A stretch of 64,000 bases of DNA. Origin: Thermoleophilia bacterium (GTDB lineage: Bacteria; Actinomycetota; Thermoleophilia; Gaiellales; Gaiellaceae). A program made the translations under genes and the position numbers. The stretch covers positions 23,315-87,314 of the forward strand of contig JADLFG010000007.1 of the NCBI GenBank assembly GCA_020845695.1, given 5' to 3'. Below, piece after piece: positions 1-8,483 of the stretch (position 1 is the stretch's first letter; the number at the start of each line of letters is the position of its first letter). The notes beneath the pieces were generated by a model that saw only the letters and a program-made list of their open reading frames with translations, had not been told where the DNA came from and ran no database searches.

Positions 1-251
1 GCCCACGGTGTGAGCGTGGTCACGTCCCACCAGTCGTAGATCGCCGAGCACTCGAAGTCGGGGCAGTCGATCCCGTCGAGGCTCGTGACGCCGCCGCCGC
101 CGTCGACGATGCTGACGTCGAGCTGGTAGCAGAAGAGGTCGAGCCACGACTCGCAGTTGTCCGCGGTCGCGTTCGCGGCCGCGGGCACGGCTGCCCCGAT
201 CGCCGAAGCGGCGAGCAGGCCGCAGAGGAACACGAGCAGTCGGCGCTTCAT
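1..251 (-). CDS. Secreted protein with bacterial repeat-like domain, N-terminal part only
   Basis: The first 83 residues of a minus-strand gene that continues beyond the window. The start is ATG preceded by a strong purine-rich ribosome site (GAGGGGGAG). It begins MKRRLLVFLCGLLAAS and has a classic signal peptide: basic n-region, hydrophobic core, then AxA-like residues near position 29. The mature part contains VTSLDGIDCP, a second Cys and VTTLTPW. This resembles the extracellular repeat seen in actinobacteria (VTSxPAGIxCG...C...VTLTA), whose two Cys probably form a disulfide. Function unknown; export is well supported and the repeat assignment is an inference from pattern. Confidence 0.7.
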   Translation of the reverse strand, partial: MKRRLLVFLCGLLAASAIGAAVPAAANATADNCESWLDLFCYQLDVSIVDGGGGVTSLDGIDCPDFECSAIYDWWDVTTLTPW

Positions 252-351
252 GGCTCCCCCTCTCGACGTGTGACTTGATCGTAGGGACGGTGCCGGACGG
301 CGGCGATCACCCGGCCGGGGGAGGCGGCGCAGGAACGTCCGAGCCCGCGCC

Positions 352-363
352 TAACCTCTGCCT
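352..363 (+). promoter_or_regulatory. ruvC leaderless promoter, -10 box TAACCT
   Basis: TAACCT ends 6 nt before the GTG of ruvC, so transcription should begin at or next to the start codon. There is no Shine-Dalgarno in the gap. The same arrangement recurs at many genes in this window. Confidence 0.5.
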
Positions 364-861
364 GTGACGGTTCTCGGGATCGACCCGGGCACTGCTGCGT
401 GCGGCTACGGCGTTGTCCGGCGCTCGGGCAGCCGGCTCAGCGCGTCCGACCACGGCTGGTGGGCGACGCCGGCCCGGGAGCGGCCGGAGTTGCGCCTGAA
501 GCGGATCCACGACGAGGTCGCCGAGCTGATCGCCCGCCACGCGCCCGAGGCGGTCGCGATCGAGGAGTCGTACGTGGGCGCGGACGCGCGCACGGCGCTC
601 TCGGTCGGGCAGGCGCGCGGCGCGGCGCTCGTCGCCTGCGCCAGCGCGGGCGTCACGTGCGTCGAGTACCCGCCGGCGACGGTGAAGCAGGCGGTCTGCG
701 GCTACGGGCGCGCCGACAAGGCGCAGGTGCAGCGGATGGTGCGCGCGATCCTCCTCCTCGACGAGGACCCGACGCCCCACCACGCGGCCGACGCGCTGGC
801 GGTCGCGATCTGCCACGCGCTCGCCTCGCCCCTCCTCGCCCTGGCCGGGGGACGGCGGTGA
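364..861 (+). CDS. ruvC: Crossover junction endodeoxyribonuclease RuvC
   Basis: Resolves Holliday junctions by symmetric nicking during recombinational repair, acting with the RuvAB motor. The 165-residue length is normal. The RNase H-fold acidic residues are visible: D7 in LGIDPGT, the glutamates in AIEESYVG, and the C-terminal [13 protein letters not shown] containing the last Asp. The GTG start is chosen because it follows a -10 box by 6 nt and gives the canonical MTVLGIDPG start. Its TGA overlaps the GTG of ruvA in GTGA, so the ruvCAB genes are translationally coupled. Confidence 0.97.
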   Translation: MTVLGIDPGTAACGYGVVRRSGSRLSASDHGWWATPARERPELRLKRIHDEVAELIARHAPEAVAIEESYVGADARTALSVGQARGAALVACASAGVTCVEYPPATVKQAVCGYGRADKAQVQRMVRAILLLDEDPTPHHAADALAVAICHALASPLLALAGGRR

Positions 862-1427
862 TCGCGCGCCTGCGCGGCCGGCCGGCCGCGCTCGACGCGG
901 ACGGGCTCGTCGTCGAGGTCGGCGGCGTCGGCTACCGCGTGCTCGCGACCGAGAGCGTCCTGCGCCGGGCCGAGGGGGCGGACGAGGTGACGCTCGAAAC
1001 CCATCTGCACGTGCGCGAGGACGCGCTCCAGCTCTACGGCTTCGCGAGCGTCGAGGAGCGCCGGCTGTTCGAGCTCCTGCTCGGCGTCACCGGGGTCGGC
1101 CCGAAGATGGCGCTCGCGATCGTCTCCGCCCACGCACCGGGCGACGTCAGGCGAGCGGTCGTCACGGAGGATCTCGCGCTCTTCCAGGCGGTGCCCGGGA
1201 TCGGGCGCAAGCTCGCCCAGCGGGTCGTGCTCGAGCTGAAGGAGAAGGTCGCGCCGCTTGCCGCGGTCGGGCTCCCGGTCGCCGGGGCGGGCGACGGTCA
1301 CGCCGTCGCGCGGGACGCGCTCGTCGAGCTCGGCTTCACCGTCGTCGAGGCGGAGCAGCGGCTCGCCCGCATCGATCCCGATCTACCCCCGTCCGAGCGG
1401 GTGCGGGAGGCGCTCCGAGCGGCATGA
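858..1427 (+). CDS. ruvA: Holliday junction branch migration protein RuvA
   Basis: Tetrameric junction-binding subunit that loads RuvB. It has 189 residues: an OB-fold N-terminus ([27 protein letters not shown] begins it), two helix-hairpin-helix motifs ([15 protein letters not shown] and [14 protein letters not shown]), and a C-terminal RuvB-binding domain ending [12 protein letters not shown]. The frame is open far upstream, but the GTG at 858 overlaps the ruvC stop (GTGA) and gives the family N-terminus. It overlaps ruvB by 4 bp (ATGA). Confidence 0.96.
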   Translation: MIARLRGRPAALDADGLVVEVGGVGYRVLATESVLRRAEGADEVTLETHLHVREDALQLYGFASVEERRLFELLLGVTGVGPKMALAIVSAHAPGDVRRAVVTEDLALFQAVPGIGRKLAQRVVLELKEKVAPLAAVGLPVAGAGDGHAVARDALVELGFTVVEAEQRLARIDPDLPPSERVREALRAA

Positions 1428-2437
1428 CCGGGCGTGTCACGGCGGCGGTGCTCGTTCCCGAGGAGGAGGAGCTCGAGGGCTCGCTCCGGCCGCGGCGGCT
1501 GGCCGAGTTCGTCGGCCAGGAGCGGATCAAGGAGCAGCTCGCGATCGTGCTCGAGGCGGCGAAGGGGAGGGGGGAGGCGCTCGACCACGTCTTGCTCGCC
1601 GGCCCGCCGGGGCTCGGCAAGACGAGCCTCGCCTTCATCATCCGGGAGGAGCTCGGTGCCGGCATCCGCTGCGTCGCCGGGCCCGCGCTCGAGCGCAAGG
1701 GCGACCTCGCCGCGATCCTGACGTCGCTCGAGCCGCACGACGTCCTGTTCGTCGACGAGATCCACCGGCTCAACCGGGCCGTCGAGGAGATCCTCTACCC
1801 GGCGCTCGAGGACTTCAGGCTCGACATCATCGTCGGGCAGGGCCCAGCGGCGCGCACGCTCACGCTCGACCTGCCGCCGTTCACGCTCGTGGGCGCGACC
1901 ACTCGCACCGGACTCCTGACGACGCCCCTGCGCGATCGCTTCGGGATGACCTACCGGCTCGACTACTACGGGCCCGCCGAGCTCGGGCGGATCGTGCGGC
2001 GCTCGGCCCGGATCCTCGGTGTCGAGATCGAGGCGGCGGCGGCGGAGGAGATCGCGCGCCGCTCCCGCGGGACGCCACGCGTCGCGAACCGGATCCTGCG
2101 GCGGGTGCGCGACTTCGCCGAGGTCCGTCACGACGGCGCGGTCACGCTCGAGGTCGCCCGGGCCGGCCTCGCGCTGCTCGAGGTCGACGGCGAGGGGCTC
2201 GAGCGGATCGACCGTGAGCTGCTCGCGGCGATCGCGCACAAGTTCGGGGGCGGGCCGGTCGGCCTCTCCACTCTCGCCGTCGCGCTCGGCGAGGAGCCGG
2301 ATACGATCGAGGACGTGTACGAGCCGTACCTGCTCCAGCTCGGCCTGATCCAGCGGACACCGCGCGGGCGGATCGTGACGGAGCTCGGGCGCGCCCACGT
2401 CGGCGCGCGGGGCGACGACGAGAGCCGGCTCTTCTGA
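1424..2437 (+). CDS. ruvB: Holliday junction branch migration helicase RuvB
   Basis: Hexameric AAA+ motor that drives branch migration together with RuvA. 337 residues, the usual length. Visible features: the [12 protein letters not shown] start of the AAA+ core, Walker [12 protein letters not shown], Walker [10 protein letters not shown], sensor-1 GATTRTG, the arginine-finger region TPLRDRFGM, and a winged-helix C-terminus ending with LIQRTPRGR. Last classical member of ruvCAB; its stop overlaps the next start as TGATG, so the two following small genes are probably cotranscribed. Confidence 0.98.
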   Translation: MTGRVTAAVLVPEEEELEGSLRPRRLAEFVGQERIKEQLAIVLEAAKGRGEALDHVLLAGPPGLGKTSLAFIIREELGAGIRCVAGPALERKGDLAAILTSLEPHDVLFVDEIHRLNRAVEEILYPALEDFRLDIIVGQGPAARTLTLDLPPFTLVGATTRTGLLTTPLRDRFGMTYRLDYYGPAELGRIVRRSARILGVEIEAAAAEEIARRSRGTPRVANRILRRVRDFAEVRHDGAVTLEVARAGLALLEVDGEGLERIDRELLAAIAHKFGGGPVGLSTLAVALGEEPDTIEDVYEPYLLQLGLIQRTPRGRIVTELGRAHVGARGDDESRLF

Positions 2438-2802
2438 TGCCGGAGCTCTGGGTGCCGGGGGCGGCGGGCCCCTCGCTCGAGGACTTCGTCGCCCGGCTGC
2501 ACAAGACGATCGAGAGCTTCGCGGCCCGGCGGGGCTGGGACGAAGCGGTCGTCGAGGTGCTGCTCCACGACGGGCAGCGCCTCGCCCTCCACTCGATCCG
2601 GCCCGAGCCCGGCTACGGGTTCCTCACCCTCTGCCCCTACCCGGAAGACGAGGCCCGGCCCTGGCCGAAGCGGAGCGACGGCGGCGGCTGCCCGCCCGAG
2701 GAGGTGATCGTGCCGGTCGGATCGATCGTCAGGATCACGCTCGGCGAGGCGGGCGAGCGGCGCTCGCGCTTCGGCTTCAGCGTCGCCGAGGCGGCCGAGT
2801 GA
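2437..2802 (+). CDS. Conserved small protein of unknown function coupled to ruvB
   Basis: 121 residues with no signal peptide or membrane segment. It begins [29 protein letters not shown] and contains VEVLLHDGQRLALHSI, a Cys-Pro pair in GFLTLCPYPED, another in GGGCPPEEVIVPVGSIVRITL, and an acidic C-terminus. The last third (VIVPVGSIVRITLGE) looks like a beta-strand module of the kind used to bind ligands or partners, but I do not recognise the family. It overlaps the ruvB stop by 1 nt and the CDGSH gene by 4 nt (GTGA), so it sits in the middle of a coupled run. A role in DNA repair is only a context guess. Confidence 0.75.
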   Translation: MPELWVPGAAGPSLEDFVARLHKTIESFAARRGWDEAVVEVLLHDGQRLALHSIRPEPGYGFLTLCPYPEDEARPWPKRSDGGGCPPEEVIVPVGSIVRITLGEAGERRSRFGFSVAEAAE

Positions 2803-3215
2803 GCGAGCCCGGGCCGCTGATCAAGGTCCGCGTCAACGGGTCGTACCTCGTCTCCGGCGGTGTTTCGATCGAGGACGCGGCCGGAAGGCCGCTCGAGGCC
2901 GGGGAGCCCTACGCGCTCTGCCGCTGCGGCGGCTCGGCGAGCAAGCCGTTCTGCGACGGCTCGCACAAGCGCCGCGGCTTCGACGGCACGGAGACCGCCG
3001 ATCGCGAGCCCCGCGGCGAGCCGGCGGACGAGCCGCCGCGGATCGTCGTCTCGAAGGACGGCCCCTACCTGGTCTCCGGCGGGATCCCGCTCGTCTCCGC
3101 CGACGGCACCCCCTACGGGGCGCGGGCGAGCTACGCGCTCTGCCGGTGCGGCGGCTCGGCGGGCAAGCCGTTCTGCGACGGTACCCACCGGACGCGCGGG
3201 TTTCGGGCGGGGTAG
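2799..3215 (+). CDS. Double CDGSH-type iron-sulfur protein
   Basis: 138 residues with two CDGSH zinc-finger-like motifs that normally bind one 2Fe-2S cluster each through three Cys and one His. The first is CRCGGSASKPFCDGSH (about residues 40-55) and the second CRCGGSAGKPFCDGTH (about 115-130). Each half also carries the preceding YLVSGG-I/V sequence, so the protein is an internal duplication. Such proteins are implicated in iron, redox or electron handling; the partner here is unknown. It starts at GTG overlapping the previous stop and is the last gene before a palindromic repeat patch. Confidence 0.9.
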   Translation: MSEPGPLIKVRVNGSYLVSGGVSIEDAAGRPLEAGEPYALCRCGGSASKPFCDGSHKRRGFDGTETADREPRGEPADEPPRIVVSKDGPYLVSGGIPLVSADGTPYGARASYALCRCGGSAGKPFCDGTHRTRGFRAG

Positions 3216-3455
3216 CGCGGCCGGTCGGCGCCCGCGGCCAGCGCATCGCGATACGACCCAGGGGTCAGACCCCGGGGTCTGACCCCTCCCGAAGACGGCT
3301 CCCGGTGCGGCTCGGCCGCAGGGATCTGAGTCTGTCCCCAGCAAGGGGTCTGACCCCCGGCGGAGGGGTCTGACCTCCAGCGGGCGCTTCCGGCGGACGG
3401 GCGGGCCGTGTCCCTTCGCGCAGTCCTCCGCGCCCGTCAGACCTCTCTGGGCCCG
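3216..3455. repeat. Intergenic patch of GGGGTCTGACCCC palindromic repeats
   Basis: No gene is seen in these 240 bases. Positions 3260-3287 are a perfect 28-bp palindrome built of AGGGGTCAGACCCC and its mirror. Related copies lie at 3345-3357 (GGGGTCTGACCCC) and 3365-3378 (GGGGTCTGACCTCC). Degenerate versions are at 3321-3339 and 3435-3458 (CGTCAGACCTCT, then CCCGTCAGG overlapping the end of the next gene). The same 26-bp core recurs at 42676-42701, so this is a dispersed REP-like element. It can also act as a bidirectional transcription terminator between the convergent flanking genes. Confidence 0.8.
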
Positions 3456-3914
3456 TCAGGCGCGGCGGAACTGAAGCTCGTGCCAGGAGGGCACGGGGGC
3501 CAGCTCGAGCAGGGCGCGGCCGCCGCGGGGGTCGCTGTAGGAGAACTCGGCGTTCTCCTCGTCCCACTCGACCTCGAGCAGGCTCTCCTTGACGCGGTGG
3601 TCGAGCCAGGCGCTCCGGAACACGAGCTTGCGCAGCCAGTAGACGAGCGACTCGTCGCCGACGAGCGAGAGCTGCTCCCAGTGGCGCACCAGGTACTCGC
3701 CGAGGCCGCTGCGCGGCTCCTCGACCCGGCCGTCGGTGGCGAGTGCGACGAGATCCGAGAGCTCGCCCGGATCGAGCTCGCCCTGCTCGACGAGGCCGAG
3801 CCGGACGGCGGCCGCGTTCACGCGCTGCTCGAAGTCGATTGCGTTGAAGCCGAACCGGTAGCCGAGGAACTCGACAACGAAGTCGTCGCCCGAGGCGTAG
3901 TTGGTCTCGGCCAC
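3456..3914 (-). CDS. Conserved hypothetical protein (152 aa)
   Basis: Acidic soluble protein with no signal or membrane segment. The open frame runs to 4208. I chose the GTG at 3914 because GGAGGC precedes it and a TATCCT -10 box ends exactly 6 nt upstream; the extra upstream residues are low-complexity Arg/Ala. The protein starts MAETNYASGDDFVVEFLGYRFGF and has a mixed alpha/beta pattern with a WLRKLVFRSAWLDHRVKE stretch and EVEWDEENAEFSYSDPRGGRALLEL near the end. I do not recognise the family. It is convergent with the CDGSH operon across the palindrome patch. Confidence 0.7.
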   Translation of the reverse strand: MAETNYASGDDFVVEFLGYRFGFNAIDFEQRVNAAAVRLGLVEQGELDPGELSDLVALATDGRVEEPRSGLGEYLVRHWEQLSLVGDESLVYWLRKLVFRSAWLDHRVKESLLEVEWDEENAEFSYSDPRGGRALLELAPVPSWHELQFRRA

Positions 3915-3942
3915 GCCTCCAGGATAGACCCGCGCGGGGCCG

Positions 3943-4194
3943 TTACGCGGCGTCGCGAAGCCGCCCGCTGCGGCCGGGGCCGCGCAGCGCGAGGCGGCCC
4001 TCGAGACCGAGCTCGCGCTCGAGCTCGAGCAGGAGCGCCGTCCCGAGCTCGTCCTCGAGCCGCGCGCGCGCCGACGGGGTGCGCGGGCGCTCGATCCGCT
4101 CGAGGGCGGCCAGGTGAGCGAGCAGGCGCCGGGAGCCACGGGCCCGCCGGCGCCGCGACGGGAAGAGACACTCGGCTGCCCAGGGGATCCGCAC
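3943..4194 (-). CDS. Possible small basic protein (83 aa)
   Basis: A GTG-started reading frame preceded by GGGAGC, upstream of and codirectional with the 152-aa gene. It reads MRIPWAAECLFPSRRRRARGS and then an Arg/Leu/Glu-rich helical stretch (RLEDELGTALLLELERELGLEG) that could form an amphipathic helix or coiled coil. Arg-rich composition is also what a false frame looks like at this GC content. It fills the gap between the recJ promoter and the previous gene. No family recognised. Confidence 0.35.
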   Translation of the reverse strand: MRIPWAAECLFPSRRRRARGSRRLLAHLAALERIERPRTPSARARLEDELGTALLLELERELGLEGRLALRGPGRSGRLRDAA

Positions 4195-4291
4195 GCTCCC
4201 GTGTTCAACCCCGGGGGACGGGTTCCTCTCCCCCGAACGGGGGATCCGTCACGCGGGCTCTCCGTCCGACCGCGCCTCTAGCGTTGACGGG

Positions 4292-6184
4292 GTGATCGAG
4301 GGCACCTGGACGCTCCGTCCGTGCCCTCGCCGGGAGGTGGAGACCCTCGCTGCGGCGCTGGGGGTCTCGGAGACGCTCGCGTCCGTCCTCGTCCGGCGAG
4401 GCCACGGCGATCCCGAGCGGGCGCGCTCGCTCCTCGGCGGGGAGCGGATCTCGCACGACCCGCTCCTGCTCGGCGACATGGCCGCCGCCCGCGACGCGAT
4501 CCGTACCGCGATCACGGCGGGGAAGCGGATCTGCGTGCACGGCGACTACGACGTCGATGGGATCTGCGCGACCGCGCTCGCGGTGACCATGCTGCGCGGC
4601 CTCGGCGCCGACGCCGGCTGGTACCTGCCGAGCCGGTTCGAGGAGGGCTACGGTCTCGCCGCCGGGACGCTCGAGCAGCTCGCCGAGGCCGGCTACGGTC
4701 TCGTCCTCACCGTCGACTGCGGGATCACCGCGGTCGCGGAGGTCGCGCACGCCGCCGCACTGGGACTCGATGTCGTCGTCACCGATCACCACCGCCCCGG
4801 CGAGACCCTCCCGGACTGCCCCGTCGTCGCGACCCGCCCCTCCGACTACCCCTTCCCCGAGCTGTGCGGCACCGGGGTGGTCTACAAGCTCGCCCAGGCG
4901 CTCGCCGGCGACGAGGCCGTCGCCCCGCACCTCGACCTCGTCGCGCTCGCGACCGTTGCCGACGTCGTCCCGCTCGTGGACGAGAACCGCAGCCTCGTCG
5001 CGACCGGGCTGCGCCGGCTCGCCCGCACGACCCGCCCCGGCCTGCTCGCCCTGATGCGCGTCGCCGGGGTCGACCCGGCCGGGATCGACGCGGGCGCGAT
5101 CGGCTTTCGCCTCGCGCCCCGGATCAACGCCGCCGGCCGGCTCGGGCACCCGCGGGCCGCGCTCGAGCTCCTGCTCACGGAGGACGCCGGCGAGGCTGCG
5201 CGCCTCGCGGCCGCGCTCGAGGACCTGAACCGCAACCGCCAGGCCGTCGAGGAGCGGATTCTCCGGGACGCAACCGAGCAGATCGCGGCCTGGCCGGAAG
5301 CGCGGCGCCGGCGGCGCGCCTACGTGGTCTGGGGCGAGGGCTGGCACCAGGGCGTGATCGGGATCGTTGCCTCCCGGCTCGTCGAGCGCACCCACCGGCC
5401 GGTCGTGCTCGTCGCCGGCGGCGAGGGCGGCGAGTGGAAGGGCTCGGGCCGCTCGATCCCCGCGTTCGACCTCCACGGCGCGCTTGCCGCCTGCGCCGGC
5501 GAGCTCGAGCGGTTCGGCGGCCACCGCGCCGCCGCCGGGCTCTCGATCCGTCCCGAGCGGCTGGAGGCGTTCGCTGAGGCGTTCGCCGAGCGGGCCGCCG
5601 AGGAGCTCGCGGACGCCGACCTGCGCCCCGCGGTCGAGATCGACGCGGTCGTGCGCGGGGCCGAGCTCACGCTCGAGCTGGTCGAGGAGCTCGAGCGGCT
5701 CGCCCCGTTCGGGCTCGGCAATCCCGGGGTGACTCTCCTGGCCCCCGCGTGCGAGCTCTCCGAGCACGCGCTCGTCGGCGACGGCAAGCACCTGCGGCTT
5801 GCGGTGACGCCGCGCGGTGGCCCCGGCCCGGCCGTCCGCTCGGGCGCGATCGCCTTCGGCCAGGGAGCCCAGCTCGACCGCCTGCGCCGCCCGGGCCTGT
5901 TCGACGTCTGCTTTCGCCTCGCCGCCAACCGCTGGAACGGGACGGTCGCGCCGCAGCTCGTCGTCCGTCGCGTTCTCGACACGCCGGCGGGCTACGAGGA
6001 GCTGCGAGCGCGGCTCGCATCCGAGTGGCGGGCCGGCGAGCAGGCGTGGAGCCCCGAGGCCCGCGCCGTCTTCGAGGAGCTCGGGCTCGTCCCCGGCGAG
6101 CCGGCCCGTCGCCAGCTCGTCGAGTCGGAGACGTTCCGGGCCCTGCTCTCCGGGACTCAGGTCGAGCTGTCCCGGGCGGCCTGA
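4292..6184 (+). CDS. recJ: Single-stranded-DNA-specific exonuclease RecJ
   Basis: 5'-3' exonuclease on single-stranded DNA in recombination and mismatch repair. 630 residues. DHH-family motifs are visible: CVHGDYDVDGICATAL (motif I, about residue 85-100), VLTVDCGIT, VVTDHHRPG (the DHH motif, about 165), then DHHA1 with GEGWHQGVIGIVASRLVE and GSGRSIPAFDLHGAL, and an OB-fold C-terminus. GTG is chosen as start because TAGCGT lies 7 nt upstream and the next in-frame starts are within the conserved domain. Divergent from the small minus-strand gene at 4194. Confidence 0.95.
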   Translation: MIEGTWTLRPCPRREVETLAAALGVSETLASVLVRRGHGDPERARSLLGGERISHDPLLLGDMAAARDAIRTAITAGKRICVHGDYDVDGICATALAVTMLRGLGADAGWYLPSRFEEGYGLAAGTLEQLAEAGYGLVLTVDCGITAVAEVAHAAALGLDVVVTDHHRPGETLPDCPVVATRPSDYPFPELCGTGVVYKLAQALAGDEAVAPHLDLVALATVADVVPLVDENRSLVATGLRRLARTTRPGLLALMRVAGVDPAGIDAGAIGFRLAPRINAAGRLGHPRAALELLLTEDAGEAARLAAALEDLNRNRQAVEERILRDATEQIAAWPEARRRRRAYVVWGEGWHQGVIGIVASRLVERTHRPVVLVAGGEGGEWKGSGRSIPAFDLHGALAACAGELERFGGHRAAAGLSIRPERLEAFAEAFAERAAEELADADLRPAVEIDAVVRGAELTLELVEELERLAPFGLGNPGVTLLAPACELSEHALVGDGKHLRLAVTPRGGPGPAVRSGAIAFGQGAQLDRLRRPGLFDVCFRLAANRWNGTVAPQLVVRRVLDTPAGYEELRARLASEWRAGEQAWSPEARAVFEELGLVPGEPARRQLVESETFRALLSGTQVELSRAA

Positions 6185-6206
6185 CCGGGCCCCGCGACCG
6201 CGGGCC

Positions 6207-6218
6207 TACAATACGTCC
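6207..6218 (+). promoter_or_regulatory. relA leaderless promoter, -10 box TACAAT
   Basis: TACAAT (6207-6212) is followed by six bases and then the ATG of the relA/spoT gene, which predicts a transcript starting at or just before the initiation codon. It lies in the 34-bp gap behind recJ, so relA probably has its own transcript. Confidence 0.55.
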
Positions 6219-8432
6219 ATGGAGCAGGTTCTGAGCGGGCCGGCGGAGCGGCACCGCCGCCTCCTCGACGAGCTCGTCGCCACGGTCGGGGAGCACAACC
6301 GGGAGGTCGACCGGGATCTGCTCGAGCGCGCGTTCGTGTACGCGTGCGAGGCGCACGAGGGCCACAAGCGCCGAAGCGGCGAGGACTTCATCGTCCATCC
6401 CGCGGCGGTCGCGCGGGTCCTCGCCGAGCTGCGGATGGACTCGCGCACGGTTGCAGCCGGCCTCCTCCACGACGTGGTCGAGGACACGGGCGCCACGATC
6501 GAGCTCGTGCAGGCTGAGTTCGGAGACGAGATCGCCCGGCTCGTCGAGGGCGTCACGAAGCTGACACGGATCAGGTTCCAGAGCCGCGAGCAGGCGCAGG
6601 TCGAGAACTACCGCAAGATGATCGTCGCGATGGCCGAGGACATCCGGGTGATCATCATCAAGCTCGCCGACCGGCTCCACAACATGCGCACGATCGAGTA
6701 CCTCGGCAAGCAGAAGCAGATCCAGAAGGCGCGCGAGACGCTCGAGGTCTACGCGCCGCTCGCCCACCGGCTCGGCATCCACCAGATCAAGTGGGAGCTC
6801 GAGGATATCGCGTTCCAGACGCTGCACCCGCGCAAGTACCAGGAGATCGAGGCGATGGTGGCCCAGCGGCGGACGGACCGCGAGAGCGACGTCGCCGAGG
6901 CCTCCCGCGTGCTCAAGGCCGAGCTCGGGAAGGCCGGCATCCGGGCCGAGCTTGCCGGGCGCGCCAAGCACTTCTACTCGATCTACGAGAAGATGGTGAA
7001 GCGCGGCAGGGAGTTCAACGAGATCTACGACCTGACGGCGATGCGGGTGATCGTGGAGCGGTCGGGCCGCGAGGGGCAGGGCGACTGCTACGCGGTGCTC
7101 GGGATCATCCACTCCCTCTGGAAGCCGATGCCCGGCCGGTTCAAGGACTACGTCGCCATGCCCAAGCTGAACATGTACCGGTCGCTGCACACGACGGTCG
7201 TCGGGCCGGAGGGCAAGCCGCTCGAGATCCAGGTGCGCACGCGCGAGATGCACGACACGGCCGAGCTCGGCGTCGCCGCCCACTGGCTCTACAAGTCCGG
7301 CGCCCGCGACGGCAAGGCGGACGCGGAGCGCCTCGCGTGGCTGCGGCAGCTCATGGACTGGCAGCAGGAGGAGTCCGATCCGGGCGAGTTCATGCGCTCG
7401 TTCCGGACCGATCTCTACGCCGACGAGGTGTTCGTGTTCACGCCGCGCGGCGAGGTGAAGTCGCTGCCGGCCGGCTCGACGCCGATCGACTTCGCGTACG
7501 CGGTCCACACCGACGTCGGTCACCGCACCGTCGGAGCGAAGGTGAACGGGCGGATCGTGCCCCTCCACTACCAGCTCCGAAGCGGTGACTTCGTCGAGAT
7601 CCTGACCTCGAAGCAGCTCGGCCGCGGCCCGTCGCGCGACTGGCTCCAGGTCGCCGTCTCCTCGCGCGCGCGCAACAAGATTCGCCAGTGGTGGAGCCGC
7701 GAGACGCGCGAGGACACGGAGCAGCGCGGCCGGGACTCGCTCGAGCAGGCGCTGAAGCAGCACAACCTCCCGTTCAAGAAGGTCGCCGGCTCCGCGGTGC
7801 TCGCCGGCGTGATCCGCGAGATGAACTTCAAGAAGGCGGAGGAGTTCTACCTGGCGCTCGGCTCCGGCAAGCTCCAGGTCTCGCAGGTCGTCCAGAAGGT
7901 GCTGCATCGGCTGAAGACGGCCGAGGTGGCGCCCGAGGAGTCGGTTCCGCGCAAGCCGAAGGCCAGAAGCGCCGTTGCCTCCCAGGCGGTCGGGATCAGC
8001 GTTCCGGGCGTCGAGGACGTGCTCGTGCGGCTCGCGAAGTGCTGCAACCCGGTCCCCGGTGACGGCGTAACCGGGTACATCTCGCTCGGCAAGGGGATCA
8101 CGATCCACCGTGCCGACTGCCCGAACGTCAGGGCGCTGATGCGCAACCCGGAGCGGTTCACCCCGGTCGAGTGGGACGGTGGCGCAACCCAGAGCTTCCG
8201 CGTCCAGATCGCCGTCGACTCCTGGGACCGGGCGCGCCTGCTCGAGGACATCGCCCGCACCTTCGCCGAGCACGGGGCGAACATCGTCGAGTACTCGGGC
8301 CACGTCGAGGACCAGATGGCCCGCAACTGGTACGTGGCCGAGCTCGGGGACGTGAAGTCGCTGCGCGCGCTCCTGACCGCCCTGCGCAACATCGCGAGCG
8401 TCGTCGACGCCTACCGCGTCACGCCGTCCTAG
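6219..8432 (+). CDS. relA: Bifunctional (p)ppGpp synthetase/hydrolase (RelA/SpoT homologue)
   Basis: Makes and degrades the stringent-response alarmone. 737 residues from the ATG at 6219. Domains in order: HD hydrolase with the conserved LLHDVVEDT (about residue 84-92) and HPAAVARVL; synthetase domain with GRAKHFYSIYEKM and YRSLHTTVVGP; TGS domain with VFVFTPRGEVKSLPAGSTPIDFAYAVHT; a Cys-containing conserved segment (VRLAKCCNPVPGD); and a C-terminal ACT domain. Both hydrolase and synthetase signature residues are present, so it is likely bifunctional (Rel). The frame is open further upstream, but the ATG next to a TACAAT box is the natural start. Confidence 0.95.
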   Translation: MEQVLSGPAERHRRLLDELVATVGEHNREVDRDLLERAFVYACEAHEGHKRRSGEDFIVHPAAVARVLAELRMDSRTVAAGLLHDVVEDTGATIELVQAEFGDEIARLVEGVTKLTRIRFQSREQAQVENYRKMIVAMAEDIRVIIIKLADRLHNMRTIEYLGKQKQIQKARETLEVYAPLAHRLGIHQIKWELEDIAFQTLHPRKYQEIEAMVAQRRTDRESDVAEASRVLKAELGKAGIRAELAGRAKHFYSIYEKMVKRGREFNEIYDLTAMRVIVERSGREGQGDCYAVLGIIHSLWKPMPGRFKDYVAMPKLNMYRSLHTTVVGPEGKPLEIQVRTREMHDTAELGVAAHWLYKSGARDGKADAERLAWLRQLMDWQQEESDPGEFMRSFRTDLYADEVFVFTPRGEVKSLPAGSTPIDFAYAVHTDVGHRTVGAKVNGRIVPLHYQLRSGDFVEILTSKQLGRGPSRDWLQVAVSSRARNKIRQWWSRETREDTEQRGRDSLEQALKQHNLPFKKVAGSAVLAGVIREMNFKKAEEFYLALGSGKLQVSQVVQKVLHRLKTAEVAPEESVPRKPKARSAVASQAVGISVPGVEDVLVRLAKCCNPVPGDGVTGYISLGKGITIHRADCPNVRALMRNPERFTPVEWDGGATQSFRVQIAVDSWDRARLLEDIARTFAEHGANIVEYSGHVEDQMARNWYVAELGDVKSLRALLTALRNIASVVDAYRVTPS

Positions 8433-8483
8433 ACGGGGTTTTCGAATATCCCATATGATCGATCCGGATCGAGGCGAAGCGGG

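Noticed and set aside
3261..3378. CRISPR array in the repeated GGGGTCTGACCCC stretch
   Set aside because: Copies are palindromic, unequal in length and irregularly spaced, with no spacers of constant size and no cas genes.
4205..5791. A 528-codon minus-strand frame opposite recJ
   Set aside because: Antisense shadow of a conserved gene; composition Arg/Glu/Gly, no start signals.
8433..8483. Cobalamin riboswitch before the corrinoid clusters
   Set aside because: Only 51 bp (and 37 bp before the 24411 operon) are available, far too short for the element, and no B12-box-like sequence is seen.
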